DNA of 64,000 nucleotides from Daejeonella lutea (lineage in GTDB: Bacteria; Bacteroidota; Bacteroidia; Sphingobacteriales; Sphingobacteriaceae), in assembly GCF_900168015.1 (NCBI RefSeq), contig NZ_FUYR01000002.1, positions 578,932-642,931 on the forward strand, in the 5' to 3' direction. Positions 53,457 through 62,279 of this stretch are shown piece by piece. The first letter of the stretch is position 1, and each line of letters starts with the position of its first letter. The translations under genes were made by a program, and so were the position numbers. The notes under the pieces were generated by a model. The model saw only the letters and a list, made by a program, of their open reading frames with translations, had not been told where the DNA came from and searched no databases.

Positions 53457-55757
53457 TTATTTGAATGGCAAATAAAGTCCAATTGAGATATTTCTACCCT
53501 GGTTGAAATAACCAACGCTGGGTTGTGCTTCATCAAGTCTGCCAGGCTTGAATCGGCTTAAATGATCGTAATATGCTTTATCAAACAAATTGTTTGCTGA
53601 TAGATTCACCCTTACTGGTTGCTTGCCAAGCAACATAGTCGTCCCTAAGCCAAGGTTCACAAGACTATAGCCGGACGTAATCGTCTCGAACCTGTCAACG
53701 CGGTTTTGGGCGAATGCGTTATCCAGTGCAATCGAAAAATATGTAGATTTCAATCCCTTGAATTCTGGTTCAAGCCTTAGTTCGTTCCGAAGCATTGCTG
53801 CAGGAATAAAAGGCAAAGGGCTGTCAGTGGCCCTATTGATTCCACGGGTGTAAGAAAAACTGTTCTCAAAGTGCAGAAGTTCAGCAGGATGATAGGTGAA
53901 GCTTGCTTCTAATCCTGTCAAATTTGCATTTGCCTGAATAAATCGATAAACCGGAAGCGTTTCGGTATCGACCAAAATGTTCTCATTATTAAGCTGGCTG
54001 CTAAAAATGAAGTTATCTATGTAATTATTGAATGCCCCCAGACTGGCACTAACAGTATTGTTATTGAACTCAAATGCCAGGTCGCCGTAATAACTGTTTT
54101 CAGGCTTTAATTTGGTATTCCCAATTTCGTACCGGAAAGTACCTTCATGGACTCCGTCAGAACTTAGCTCGGCAATATTAGGAGACCGGAATGCTGATCC
54201 AAGATTCGCTTTGAAATTGAAATGTTCATTAAACTCCTTCGTGAATCCCAATGCACCACTTACATTTGAAAAGCTGTTACTGAAATCGCTGAACTTCGGT
54301 GTACCATCTTCGTCCATTTCAATGCCATCGATGTTTCGATAATCAAAACGACCGCCAAAGTTCAAAGTGGTTGTTGCCCATGATTTCTTCGCATACCCAA
54401 ACAAGCCAAATTCTTTCGATTTATAGTCCGGTATAAGAAGTTCTGGAGCCTTGTTCTGATTTTCCTGAACCGAACCTGAAAAACCTAAAACAGGTTCCCA
54501 ACCATTTTTTTCATTAAAATAATACTTGAAATCTGAGCTATAAGTTTTCAGATCAAAGAAAAGTGCCGGGTCATTTGTGTTATCCTCAAGCTCACGTCTT
54601 TGATTGTCCTGAAAAGCGAGTGTTGTCCGAAGTCTTCCGCTACTAAATAAAATGTGGCTATTTATTGCCACCTTGTAATGACGGATATCCTGGAAAGGAA
54701 GAAAGAGATCGCGGTTCTTCAAATCATCATCGCTCAGAATACTTCCGTTTTCATCCTCGAACATCCCATCCGCGTTACGGCTGAAATCGGGCAGTCCAAT
54801 ATTGTTCCTGAAACTAGATAGATTCAAATGGGCATAGCCCCATTTCTTATTCAATCCAACTTGCCAACTGAGACTAGTTTCATTATAACCGGTATTTGCA
54901 ATCCGGCCACCCGGTGCGTTGTAACTAAACCCATTTTTGTAGGATCCCCGTGCCCGCCAAACAAAGCCATTGCTATTACCCTTAACCATCGCAGAAGTTC
55001 CGCTTAGGCCGTTATTAGACTGATAACTTGTTAAAAATTCCCCCTGAACTTGGCCTTCGGGTGAGGGAAGAGGTTCCAGTATGTTTATTACTCCACCCAA
55101 AGCATCAGAACCATAAAGCAAGCTTGCTGCACCCCTTAGGACCTCCACACGCTCTGCACTATACTGATCAACCTCAAGACCGTGCTCGTCGCCCCACTGC
55201 TGTCCTTCCTGTTTTGCTCCATCAACCAGGGTAACAACGCGATTATAACTCAATCCTCTGATTACTGGTTTAGATATTCCACCACCAGTTGTTACCTGCG
55301 ATACTCCGGGTACTTTTGCAATCGCGTCAACAAGATTGCCTGACGGGCGATTAACTAACTGATCCTTAGTAACTGATGAAACTGCCGTACTGTTTTTACG
55401 ATTATCGCTGCTGAATGCTGTGCCCGTAATAACAACTTCCTTGGCTTCGATTGTGCTTGGCACTAAAGCGAATTCTACCCCTGAAGCATTGGCAAGATCT
55501 ACAGTTTGAATAAATGTTTTGTAGCCAATATATCTTACTTCGACTAGGAAGCGGCCTTTTTGTGGGATATTGCTGAATGTGAATTCACCTGATGCATTTG
55601 AAACAACTGAGATTTTCAGGTCGGGAATAGTAATCAAAGCACCAGGCAGTGTTTCATTTGTTTGTGAGTCAATAACTCTGCCATCGAGGGAGATAATCTC
55701 TGCAAAGGTGTTTACAGACGTGAATAATAACGTTATATACAGAAATAATGATTTCAT
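53457..55757 (-). CDS. TonB-dependent receptor
   Basis: 766 aa. Signal peptide 1-19, carboxypeptidase-like domain (about 22-105; LDGRVIDSQTNETLPGALI), plug (about 115-225; NLVDAIAKVPGVSQVTTGGGISKPVIRGLS, VEVLRGAASLLYGSDALGGVIN), barrel to the C-terminal Phe-Lys. Looks like the siderophore/metal-receptor branch rather than SusC. The gene upstream on the same strand (55823-56173) encodes a small Cys/His-rich exported protein, which suggests a metal substrate; this is inference. Confidence 0.93.
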   Translation of the reverse strand: MKSLFLYITLLFTSVNTFAEIISLDGRVIDSQTNETLPGALITIPDLKISVVSNASGEFTFSNIPQKGRFLVEVRYIGYKTFIQTVDLANASGVEFALVPSTIEAKEVVITGTAFSSDNRKNSTAVSSVTKDQLVNRPSGNLVDAIAKVPGVSQVTTGGGISKPVIRGLSYNRVVTLVDGAKQEGQQWGDEHGLEVDQYSAERVEVLRGAASLLYGSDALGGVINILEPLPSPEGQVQGEFLTSYQSNNGLSGTSAMVKGNSNGFVWRARGSYKNGFSYNAPGGRIANTGYNETSLSWQVGLNKKWGYAHLNLSSFRNNIGLPDFSRNADGMFEDENGSILSDDDLKNRDLFLPFQDIRHYKVAINSHILFSSGRLRTTLAFQDNQRRELEDNTNDPALFFDLKTYSSDFKYYFNEKNGWEPVLGFSGSVQENQNKAPELLIPDYKSKEFGLFGYAKKSWATTTLNFGGRFDYRNIDGIEMDEDGTPKFSDFSNSFSNVSGALGFTKEFNEHFNFKANLGSAFRSPNIAELSSDGVHEGTFRYEIGNTKLKPENSYYGDLAFEFNNNTVSASLGAFNNYIDNFIFSSQLNNENILVDTETLPVYRFIQANANLTGLEASFTYHPAELLHFENSFSYTRGINRATDSPLPFIPAAMLRNELRLEPEFKGLKSTYFSIALDNAFAQNRVDRFETITSGYSLVNLGLGTTMLLGKQPVRVNLSANNLFDKAYYDHLSRFKPGRLDEAQPSVGYFNQGRNISIGLYLPFK

Positions 55758-55822
55758 TTTATGAGATAATAGGGTAAACGGAATTAAGCCCTAAAGCAGG
55801 GCAAAAAAGAAAAACGGTAGCT

Positions 55823-56173
55823 TTATTCCGTTGGAGGTCCCCTTAGCCCGGTGAACAGGCGCTCAATGACATACCCAGCTGTTTCATTATTAATGAACAG
55901 CGATAGGCCCGGAGATAATTTAAGCTTCTCAATGAAGCTTACCTTAGTAAAGGTTTTATCGAAATGAACAGCACAGGCCCAGCAAAAATCTGCCTTCTTG
56001 GTAATGTGCAGTTTATGGGTGCAGCTTTTATGCGTCTTGTCTTTAACACAAGAGCTTTGGGTTTGTGCAGTTTGATGATTATGAAGAAAATCAAGAGGAA
56101 TAAGCGTCACAGAAAAGCTCAGCAGTAAAACTACTGAGAGCGCTAATCCAAACGATTTTTTTATTCTCTTCAT
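55823..56173 (-). CDS. Small Cys/His-rich exported protein next to TonB receptor
   Basis: 116 aa. N-terminal signal or membrane helix (about 8-25), then a segment rich in Cys and His: SSCVKDKTHKSCTHKLH and FCWACAVHFDKTF, and a C-terminal RLFTGLRGPPTE. Small proteins with these Cys pairs and a C-terminal RGPP motif sit beside TonB receptors in Bacteroidota. Function unknown, metal binding plausible. 65 bases upstream of the receptor on the same strand, so probably one operon. Confidence 0.8.
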   Translation of the reverse strand: MKRIKKSFGLALSVVLLLSFSVTLIPLDFLHNHQTAQTQSSCVKDKTHKSCTHKLHITKKADFCWACAVHFDKTFTKVSFIEKLKLSPGLSLFINNETAGYVIERLFTGLRGPPTE

Positions 56174-56262
56174 ACCAGGCTCAAAACTATAAAAAAGACT
56201 TTTGATTACCTAATGCATTAACTCTGACGCTGTAACAATAATGTTTCTGTATACAATGGAAC

Positions 56263-57285
56263 TTATTCGGCGCTGCTTTCTAAAATTTCAAGTTGAATTA
56301 GAACTTCTTCTTCTTTCACCGGGAATGATATGTTGTTCCTCACATTTTGATACACCGCCTCGAATAGGTCAATGTACCTACCGCGCACTGAAGGAACTTT
56401 CTCTGTGTTTTTTTCGCCAACTGAATTAACTGTTGTAAGGATGCCGTCCTTTCCATCTGCTTCTCTACCAAAATCCGCGTCACCCGGCTTCATTCCAGCG
56501 ATAAGCTGATCTTCCTGAGAATCACAAAATGACTTAATAAATGAACCCTTAGTTCCGTGGATAACAATACCGGGCAAAGGGTCAGCAACAAGTAGGCTGG
56601 TCGTTATAAAAACATTCTTCTTACCAGGGTAAACCAGATGAATATGACCGTAGTCATCTACTTTGGAGTTCTCGCGATAAACGCCCGTAATCTTCCGATA
56701 TCTTTCCGGTCTCCCCATAATACATATCACCTGATCAAGAAGATGGGCCGCTAGGTCATAAACAATCCCACTCGCTGGGAATGGATTTTCCTTGAACGCT
56801 TTAGGACCAATTTCAGCCCGGTAGCGATCATAACGAAGATGCATCTCGATAATATTTCCAAGTTTACCGCTATTTATAGTGTCCCTTGTCACCGCAAAAT
56901 CACTTGAAAATCTTCTGTTCTGGTAGATCATGATCTTCTTATCTACTTGCCTTCCAAGATTAAATAAATCTTCGGCTTCCTTCACTGTCGGGGCAAAAGG
57001 CTTTTCAACAAGCACATGTTTGCCGGCGAGAAGCGCCTGCCGGGTATGCTCCACATGTAAGTTACTTGGTGTATTAACAATTACCAACTCAATCTCTGGG
57101 TCATCCAAAACTTCCTGCAATGAATCATAACTTTTTACATCCGGATAGTCTGAATTGACACGCTTATTATTGTGTTCAAAAACGCCTTTAAACTTAAAGC
57201 CCTGGTGAAAATTGACAAATGGTGCATGAAATAATTTACCCGACATCCCATAGGCAAGTAAGGCAGTGACGATTGGTTTTTGCAT
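56263..57285 (-). CDS. Gfo/Idh/MocA family oxidoreductase
   Basis: 340 aa from the ATG at 57285 (a TTG at 57291 would add two residues). NAD(P)-binding Rossmann domain 1-120 (ALLAYGMSGKLFHAPF, VIVNTPSNLHVEHTRQALLAGKHVLVEKPFAPT, where EKP is the family hallmark) and C-terminal alpha/beta domain with YDLAAHLLDQ (catalytic-region Asp/His). Oxidises or reduces sugars, inositols or related alcohols; substrate not determinable. A TATATTTG box lies only 3 bases before the start, too near to be a usual promoter. Confidence 0.92.
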   Translation of the reverse strand: MQKPIVTALLAYGMSGKLFHAPFVNFHQGFKFKGVFEHNNKRVNSDYPDVKSYDSLQEVLDDPEIELVIVNTPSNLHVEHTRQALLAGKHVLVEKPFAPTVKEAEDLFNLGRQVDKKIMIYQNRRFSSDFAVTRDTINSGKLGNIIEMHLRYDRYRAEIGPKAFKENPFPASGIVYDLAAHLLDQVICIMGRPERYRKITGVYRENSKVDDYGHIHLVYPGKKNVFITTSLLVADPLPGIVIHGTKGSFIKSFCDSQEDQLIAGMKPGDADFGREADGKDGILTTVNSVGEKNTEKVPSVRGRYIDLFEAVYQNVRNNISFPVKEEEVLIQLEILESSAE

Positions 57286-57364
57286 GAACAAATATACTAA
57301 TTGGACATAGATTTCTCTTCAGACATAGCGGCATATATCGAATTTTTACAGACTTTTACAGGAT

Positions 57365-57709
57365 ATGAAACCTTCGGAGATAAATGAAAAATGGGCTGTT
57401 TTACAGGAAAAAATCGCTAGAAATTTTGACACCGACATTCCGGATATGAAGGTTATGCTTTTTCTAATTGGTGTTCAGGAATTAGGCAAAGGTCCACAAA
57501 AATTTAGTAAGCGGCAAAAAGAAGAACTTATGCATATTGCTAATTGCAGGCTATTTAGTGAGCTGGGCTTTTATGAGCTCGAAGGGATTGATCAGGACGG
57601 ATGGCCGCACTGGACATTAGTTAAACCTATTCCAGCATATACACTTCTAGAGCAGGAAATGATTATGAGATCATTAATTATTACTTATTTTGAAAATCTG
57701 CTAGAATAA
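57365..57709 (+). CDS. Conserved-looking cytoplasmic protein of unknown function
   Basis: 114 aa, no signal peptide or membrane helix. Mixed alpha/beta: a helical start (INEKWAVLQEKIARNF), a hydrophobic strand-helix MKVMLFLIGVQELGKG, basic patch KFSKRQKEELMHIANCRLFSELGFYE, and WPHWTLVKPIP. No family recognised. Its start codon and 28-base gap to the cyclophilin gene suggest co-transcription with it. Confidence 0.7.
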   Translation: MKPSEINEKWAVLQEKIARNFDTDIPDMKVMLFLIGVQELGKGPQKFSKRQKEELMHIANCRLFSELGFYELEGIDQDGWPHWTLVKPIPAYTLLEQEMIMRSLIITYFENLLE

Positions 57710-57737
57710 GCTTTGCGTTCATTTAAATAACAGACTA

Positions 57738-58445
57738 ATGAAAAAATACTTATTATTAATAATTTTTGCATTATTCACCCTGGTTGGAAATACAAAACCT
57801 AAGCATAGTTATGTCAGGATAAAAACCAGCAAAGGCGAATGCGTGGTAATGCTTTATAACCAGACTCCTAAACACCGTGACAATTTCCTGAAATTGGCAA
57901 AAGATGGCTTTTACAACGGGACTCTTTTTCATCGTGTGATCAGTGAATTCATGATTCAGGGTGGTGATCCTGATTCAAAAACGGCTGTTGCCGGGCAAAC
58001 TTTAGGATCTGGCGATTTGGGATATCGTGTGGACGCGGAGTTTCGCGACAGTTTGTTCCACAAAAAAGGCGTGCTGGCTGCTGCTCGTAATAATAATCCT
58101 GAAAAGGCATCCAGCGCAAGTCAGTTCTACCTTGTTCAGGGCAAAAAATTTACGGACGAGGAGCTTGACAAAACCAGGATGAGTCGCATGAACGGCCGAA
58201 TAATACCGGAATCTCAGCGTACGGTTTACAAGACTTTGGGAGGCACACCCCATCTTGACGGGAATTACACGGTTTACGGCGAAATCGTTCAGGGACTTGA
58301 GATGGTCGATACAATCGCCTCAGTAGTAACCTCTCCGGATAATCGGCCGCTTGAAGATATTCGAATGGAAGTTACTGTCCTTAAAAAAAGTGAAGCTCGA
58401 AAACTTGAAAAACGAAAAATGGGGATTAAAAATAGTCCACTTTAA
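57738..58445 (+). CDS. Periplasmic cyclophilin-type peptidyl-prolyl isomerase
   Basis: 235 aa, signal peptide about 1-19. Cyclophilin core: YNGTLFHRVISEFMIQGGDP (catalytic Arg in FHRV and Gln in IQGG), ASSASQFYLVQGKKF, NYTVYGEIVQGLEMVD. An insert of about 35 residues (about 145-180) breaks the core before the YTVYG strand, and the C-terminus is Lys/Arg rich. Catalyses cis-trans isomerisation of proline bonds, helping envelope proteins fold. Five bases upstream of the exonuclease gene. Confidence 0.93.
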   Translation: MKKYLLLIIFALFTLVGNTKPKHSYVRIKTSKGECVVMLYNQTPKHRDNFLKLAKDGFYNGTLFHRVISEFMIQGGDPDSKTAVAGQTLGSGDLGYRVDAEFRDSLFHKKGVLAAARNNNPEKASSASQFYLVQGKKFTDEELDKTRMSRMNGRIIPESQRTVYKTLGGTPHLDGNYTVYGEIVQGLEMVDTIASVVTSPDNRPLEDIRMEVTVLKKSEARKLEKRKMGIKNSPL

Positions 58446-58450
58446 TTTTC

Positions 58451-59218
58451 ATGAAAATCATCTCTTACAACGTTAACGGAATACGTTCGGCGCTGAGTAA
58501 AAATTGGCTTGCCTGGCTGGAGGCGGCGAATCCGGATATTGTTTGTTTACAGGAAATTAAGGCCACTCCCGACCAGTTAGTTGATCTGTTGTTGCTTGAA
58601 CAATTAGGTTACGAGCACTACTGGAATCCGGCGGAGAAAAAAGGTTATAGCGGAACCGCTATCTTCACAAAACATTCTCCAAAACATGTTGAATACGGAT
58701 GCGGTATGGACGACTACGACCGGGAAGGGCGTGTTATCCGTGCGGACTTCGATAATTTCTCGGTGATGAGTACATATTTCCCTTCTGGTTCAAGCGGGGA
58801 AGACCGACAGTTATTCAAGTACCGGTTCCTTAAGGATTTTCAGGATTATGCCGATAAAATAAAATTAGATCACCCGAAGCTAGTCATTTCCGGCGATTAT
58901 AATATTTGCCACCGGGCTATCGACATTCACAATCCTAAATCTAATGCGAATTCATCCGGATTTTTGCCAGCAGAACGGGAGTGGATGGAGAATTTCATCA
59001 ATACCGGATTTGTGGACAGCTTTCGACATTTCAATTCAGAGCCTCATAATTATACCTGGTGGAGTTACAGGGCAAATGCAAGAATGAAGAACCTGGGTTG
59101 GCGTATCGATTATAATATGGTTACAGAGGGCCTGCGCGATAATATAAAACGATCCGCAATTTTGCCCGAAGCCAGGCACTCGGATCATTGCCCCGTTTTA
59201 TTAGAATTAACATTCTGA
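58451..59218 (+). CDS. xth: Exodeoxyribonuclease III / AP endonuclease
   Basis: 255 aa. Mg-dependent AP endonuclease of base excision repair. Motifs: ISYNVNGIRSAL (Asn), CLQEIKA (catalytic Glu near 35), GYSGTAIFTK, SGDYNICHRAID (Asp/Asn), WWSYRANARMKNLGWRIDY and the C-terminal HSDHCPVLLEL (Asp-His). Coupled closely to the cyclophilin gene. Confidence 0.95.
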   Translation: MKIISYNVNGIRSALSKNWLAWLEAANPDIVCLQEIKATPDQLVDLLLLEQLGYEHYWNPAEKKGYSGTAIFTKHSPKHVEYGCGMDDYDREGRVIRADFDNFSVMSTYFPSGSSGEDRQLFKYRFLKDFQDYADKIKLDHPKLVISGDYNICHRAIDIHNPKSNANSSGFLPAEREWMENFINTGFVDSFRHFNSEPHNYTWWSYRANARMKNLGWRIDYNMVTEGLRDNIKRSAILPEARHSDHCPVLLELTF

Positions 59219-59254
59219 GTTAAGAGTATTCCTCGACTCACCTTCAGTAAAGTA

Positions 59255-59833
59255 TTATTCTCTAAACACCCAGGTTTTACTAGGGCTAATACAAATATCA
59301 AGGGGAATATCAAATTCGTTGACATCGCTGATCTCTACAATAGGATCAAAAAAAGAAAGACCGATCTTCTTCGCATCGGCCCGGCAGCCTTTCAAAAAAC
59401 GATCATAAAAGCCTTTGCCATACCCTACGCGATTTCCTTTTAAATCGCAGGCAATCAGGGGGAGAAAAACAATATCGATTTCTTCGGATGGAATTTTACT
59501 CCCATGTATAGGTTCTGGAATGTCATATTTGTTCCTGCCGAGGATCGTATACTCATGGTTGTACAAAATGCTGTCAATTGAAAGTTTCTCGAAATCAGTC
59601 CGCGGGACGACAATTTTGACTTGCGGTTGTTCAAGTTTCAAATAATTGATGATTGAAAACGTATCAATTTCGTTGTTTTTCCTGATAGGAAGAAAGATGT
59701 GAGTGCAGGGGGAATTCGACCAGTTTATAAGGGCGATCTGTTCCATGATCTTATCCATTTGTGTCCAATAACCTGACCTGGAGATCGCGAGCCTCTTTTC
59801 TAAGAATTCCCTACGTAAATGAGCTTTGTCCAC
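59255..59833 (-). CDS. 5-formyltetrahydrofolate cyclo-ligase
   Basis: 192 aa, GTG start at 59833. Converts 5-formyl-THF to 5,10-methenyl-THF with ATP. Motifs: the basic N-terminus AHLRREFLEKRLAIS, IFLPIRKNNEIDT, and the ATP/Mg loop CDLKGNRVGYGKGFYDRFL near 135-153. Full length. Faces xth, with 36 bases between stops. Confidence 0.93.
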   Translation of the reverse strand: MDKAHLRREFLEKRLAISRSGYWTQMDKIMEQIALINWSNSPCTHIFLPIRKNNEIDTFSIINYLKLEQPQVKIVVPRTDFEKLSIDSILYNHEYTILGRNKYDIPEPIHGSKIPSEEIDIVFLPLIACDLKGNRVGYGKGFYDRFLKGCRADAKKIGLSFFDPIVEISDVNEFDIPLDICISPSKTWVFRE

Positions 59834-59877
59834 ACTGCTAATGTATAAAACTCTATCAAAATATGTCCAATAAAAAA

Positions 59878-59903
59878 CGGCCTCTCCACCTCTGGAAAGA
59901 CCG
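59878..59903 (-). terminator. Rho-independent terminator after efp
   Basis: On the minus strand CGGTCTTTCC (59903-59894) pairs with GGAGAGGCCG (59887-59878) around AGAGGT, with two G-U pairs that exist only on that strand, then TTTTTTATTGG. So it belongs to efp, 36 bases beyond its stop. Confidence 0.88.
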
Positions 59904-59938
59904 CATAATCAACCTAAACCTAAAACTAAACTATAATA

Positions 59939-60499
59939 CTATTTAACTCTTTCTATATAATCACCGGTACGTGTATCCACTCTCACTTTATCTCCCTGAT
60001 TAACAAACAAAGGGACCTTGATCTCTATTCCAGTTTCAACGGTTGCATTCTTCAACGCGTTAGTGGACGTATCACCTTTAACCGCGGGCTCTGTGTATAC
60101 AATTTCCAATTCAACGTTGGTCGGTGCCTGAGCCATTATTGGCTCTTCACTTTCGAAAGAAACAATCACGTTCATACCTTCTTTCAAAAACTTAGCAGCC
60201 GAGCCAAAAAGAGTCTTCTCGATACTAAATTGCTCAAATGACGTGTTATCCATCACGACAAAATAATCACCTTCCTCATACAAGTATTGGTAATCGCTTG
60301 TTTCTACCCTGCAGATTTCAACTTGCTCATCGGTACCAAGACGGGCCTCAACCGTTTTACTGGTTTTGATGTTCCTGAACTTACCGATATAAAAAGCACC
60401 ACCTTTACCAGGGGTACGGTGCACAATTTCGTCAACGGTAACTAGCTCGCCGTTATACCTTAAAATGTTACCTGTTTTTATTTCTGACGCTTTTGCCAT
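59939..60499 (-). CDS. efp: Elongation factor P
   Basis: 186 aa, three beta-barrel domains. Rescues ribosomes stalled at polyproline stretches. The modified position corresponds to Lys32 in TPGKGGAF, so the lysine type, as in E. coli, though no epmA/epmB gene is in the window. The C-terminus GIEIKVPLFVNQGDKVRVDTRTGDY is the family signature. Own promoter at 60523-60553 and terminator at 59878-59903, hence a single-gene unit. Confidence 0.97.
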   Translation of the reverse strand: MAKASEIKTGNILRYNGELVTVDEIVHRTPGKGGAFYIGKFRNIKTSKTVEARLGTDEQVEICRVETSDYQYLYEEGDYFVVMDNTSFEQFSIEKTLFGSAAKFLKEGMNVIVSFESEEPIMAQAPTNVELEIVYTEPAVKGDTSTNALKNATVETGIEIKVPLFVNQGDKVRVDTRTGDYIERVK

Positions 60500-60522
60500 G
60501 ATAGTTTGGTGATTTCGAGCGG

Positions 60523-60553
60523 CAAAGATACGGTGAAAAAATTAATTTTCAAA
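60523..60553 (-). promoter_or_regulatory. Promoter of efp
   Basis: On the minus strand TTTG (60553-60550), 19-base spacer, TATCTTTG (60530-60523): exact match to the Bacteroidota promoter. The ATG of efp is 24 bases downstream of the -7 box. Confidence 0.82.
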
Positions 60554-60669
60554 GGCGATACTCCTGAGAAAACCAGCGAAAATCTACACTCACATAATCA
60601 AGAAAAAAGATGGATAAAAGAAAAATTAAAAAAGGGTAAAAATCGAATGAAAGACGCTTATCACACTTG

Positions 60670-60716
60670 TTTTATCCCTCTTTATTCCCTGTTTCATCCC
60701 TGTTTTATCCCTGTTT
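60670..60716. repeat. Imperfect 11-bp tandem repeat upstream of efp
   Basis: CCCT recurs at 60676, 60687, 60698 and 60709, exactly every 11 bases, within units like TTTATCCCTGT; about 4.3 copies. It lies between the stop of the ABC gene and the efp promoter, in a 284-base gap with no other gene that I can support. On the minus strand it reads ACAGGGATAAA. Confidence 0.85.
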
Positions 60717-60783
60717 ATTAAAACTCAACCTCGTCAAAATGTTGGCCGAATAGGTCAGAGATTATCATGTTAGTAGAATGCGA

Positions 60784-61401
60784 CTATTTGTAATCAGTTA
60801 CGACAATTTTATCCTCGCAAAAAGCGTATTCATGCTCCTGATTCGAACAAACAATTACAAGCCGATCTTTTGAAAATTGCCTGATCAGGGAAAGGTACCA
60901 TTCAACTCCCTGCAAATCGAGATTTGATGTGGGCTCATCCAGTAAAAGCACCCGGGTGTCCGAGCAAAACGCAAGAGCAAGCTTGACGCGCTGTTTCATG
61001 CCAGAAGAAAAGTACTTAAGAGACTTATGTTCCGACTGCTGCAGATTGAGAAGTGATATCAAAGCTTTCTTATCGTAACCATCCCGGTATTTCTTAAACT
61101 GGAAGTGAAAATCGATATGTTCACTTAGGGAGAATTCCTCAATTAAATCCAGGTACGGTGCAGCCAGGCTTAATTCAGGGAAAATATTTTCAATATCAAT
61201 TGTAATATCGTTTTGCCGGTAACACAACGTACCCTCTGAACTAGTAAGGCTGCCTGAAATTACTTGCAAGAGTGTTGATTTGCCGCTACCGTTTGCACCA
61301 AGGATAGCATAAGACCTGTCGTTCTCAAAAGTATAATTGACGTTCCTAAAAATCCATTCGCGGTTGAAGCGTCTACCGATGTTTTCCAGGATTATCTTCA
61401 T
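60784..61401 (-). CDS. ABC transporter ATP-binding protein
   Basis: 205 aa, a single short nucleotide-binding domain: Walker A GANGSGKST (about 35-43), signature YFSSGMKQRVKLALAF, Walker B VLLLDEPTSNLD, and a switch His replaced by CSNQEHEY (Gln). No membrane partner gene is adjacent. Lies between lpxA and efp on the same strand; the permease must be elsewhere, or it serves a non-transport role. Confidence 0.9.
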   Translation of the reverse strand: MKIILENIGRRFNREWIFRNVNYTFENDRSYAILGANGSGKSTLLQVISGSLTSSEGTLCYRQNDITIDIENIFPELSLAAPYLDLIEEFSLSEHIDFHFQFKKYRDGYDKKALISLLNLQQSEHKSLKYFSSGMKQRVKLALAFCSDTRVLLLDEPTSNLDLQGVEWYLSLIRQFSKDRLVIVCSNQEHEYAFCEDKIVVTDYK

Positions 61402-61490
61402 TGGACATTTACGAACTTAAAATCACGGAACTGCCGGTATTCAATCGGTTTAAGAATTTCGATAGGTATTTCATTCCTGCGACGAATTGA

Positions 61491-62279
61491 TTAGACCCCG
61501 CTGCCGAAGCCTTTCATAACGCCCCTGTTGGAATTGCGAATAAAATCAAGAATTTCATCACGTATCTCGGTAGGCTCCCTTTCCGTTTCAATGATGTCAA
61601 GGGCACGGCTAATGTTAAATTTCTTTAGGAATATGGTTCTGTAGATATCCTGAATTTCATAAATCTGCTCGGATGTAAACCCTCTTCTCCTCAATCCTAC
61701 AGAGTTGATCCCGACATAAGAAAGTGGTTCCCGTCCGGCTTTGGTGTATGGAGGTACGTCTTTACGGACAAGTGATCCGCCTGAAATTATGGAATGAGCT
61801 CCTATAGACACAAACTGGTGAACCGCCGATGCACCCCCTATAAATGCGAAATCCTGCACTTCGATATGACCGGCTAGTTGCACAGAATTTGCAATGATCA
61901 CATTATTTCCAATAACGCAATCGTGAGCAACGTGCACATACGCCATCAGAAGACAGTTCGATCCAATTGTTGTTGTGTTTTTGTCTAGCGCGGTTCCCCG
62001 GTTCAGAGTAACACATTCTCTGATGATCGTGTTATCGCCAATGGTGACGGTAGAAGCTTCACCTTTATATTTTAAATCCTGAGGTTGTGCTGAGATAACA
62101 GCTCCCGGAAAGATACGGCAGTTCTTTCCAATTCTTGCGCCATCCATTATAGTAACGTTCGATCCAATCCAGGTTCCCTCGCCGATAACAACATCTTTGT
62201 AAATGGTAACGAACGGCTCGATTACGACATTTTCAGCAATCTTTGCCTGTGGATGGATATATGCTAATGGCTGGATCAT
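61491..62279 (-). CDS. lpxA: Acyl-ACP:UDP-N-acetylglucosamine O-acyltransferase
   Basis: 262 aa. First step of lipid A synthesis. Left-handed beta-helix of hexapeptide repeats (about 1-185, beginning PLAYIHPQAKIAENVVI) and a C-terminal helical domain. Catalytic His in AYVHVAHDCVIGNN (about 122-135). The ATGA overlap with the lpxC-fabZ stop (62276-62279) shows translational coupling. Confidence 0.97.
   Translation of the reverse strand: MIQPLAYIHPQAKIAENVVIEPFVTIYKDVVIGEGTWIGSNVTIMDGARIGKNCRIFPGAVISAQPQDLKYKGEASTVTIGDNTIIRECVTLNRGTALDKNTTTIGSNCLLMAYVHVAHDCVIGNNVIIANSVQLAGHIEVQDFAFIGGASAVHQFVSIGAHSIISGGSLVRKDVPPYTKAGREPLSYVGINSVGLRRRGFTSEQIYEIQDIYRTIFLKKFNISRALDIIETEREPTEIRDEILDFIRNSNRGVMKGFGSGV

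Noticed and set aside
57289-57296. TATATTTG (minus strand) as promoter of the oxidoreductase gene
   Set aside because: Three bases before the start codon and without a -33 partner; would need a leaderless transcript.
60506-60721. 71-codon plus-strand frame across the efp upstream region
   Set aside because: It runs against the efp promoter and through the 11-base repeat, giving a Lys-rich then Phe/Pro repeat translation; not a credible gene.
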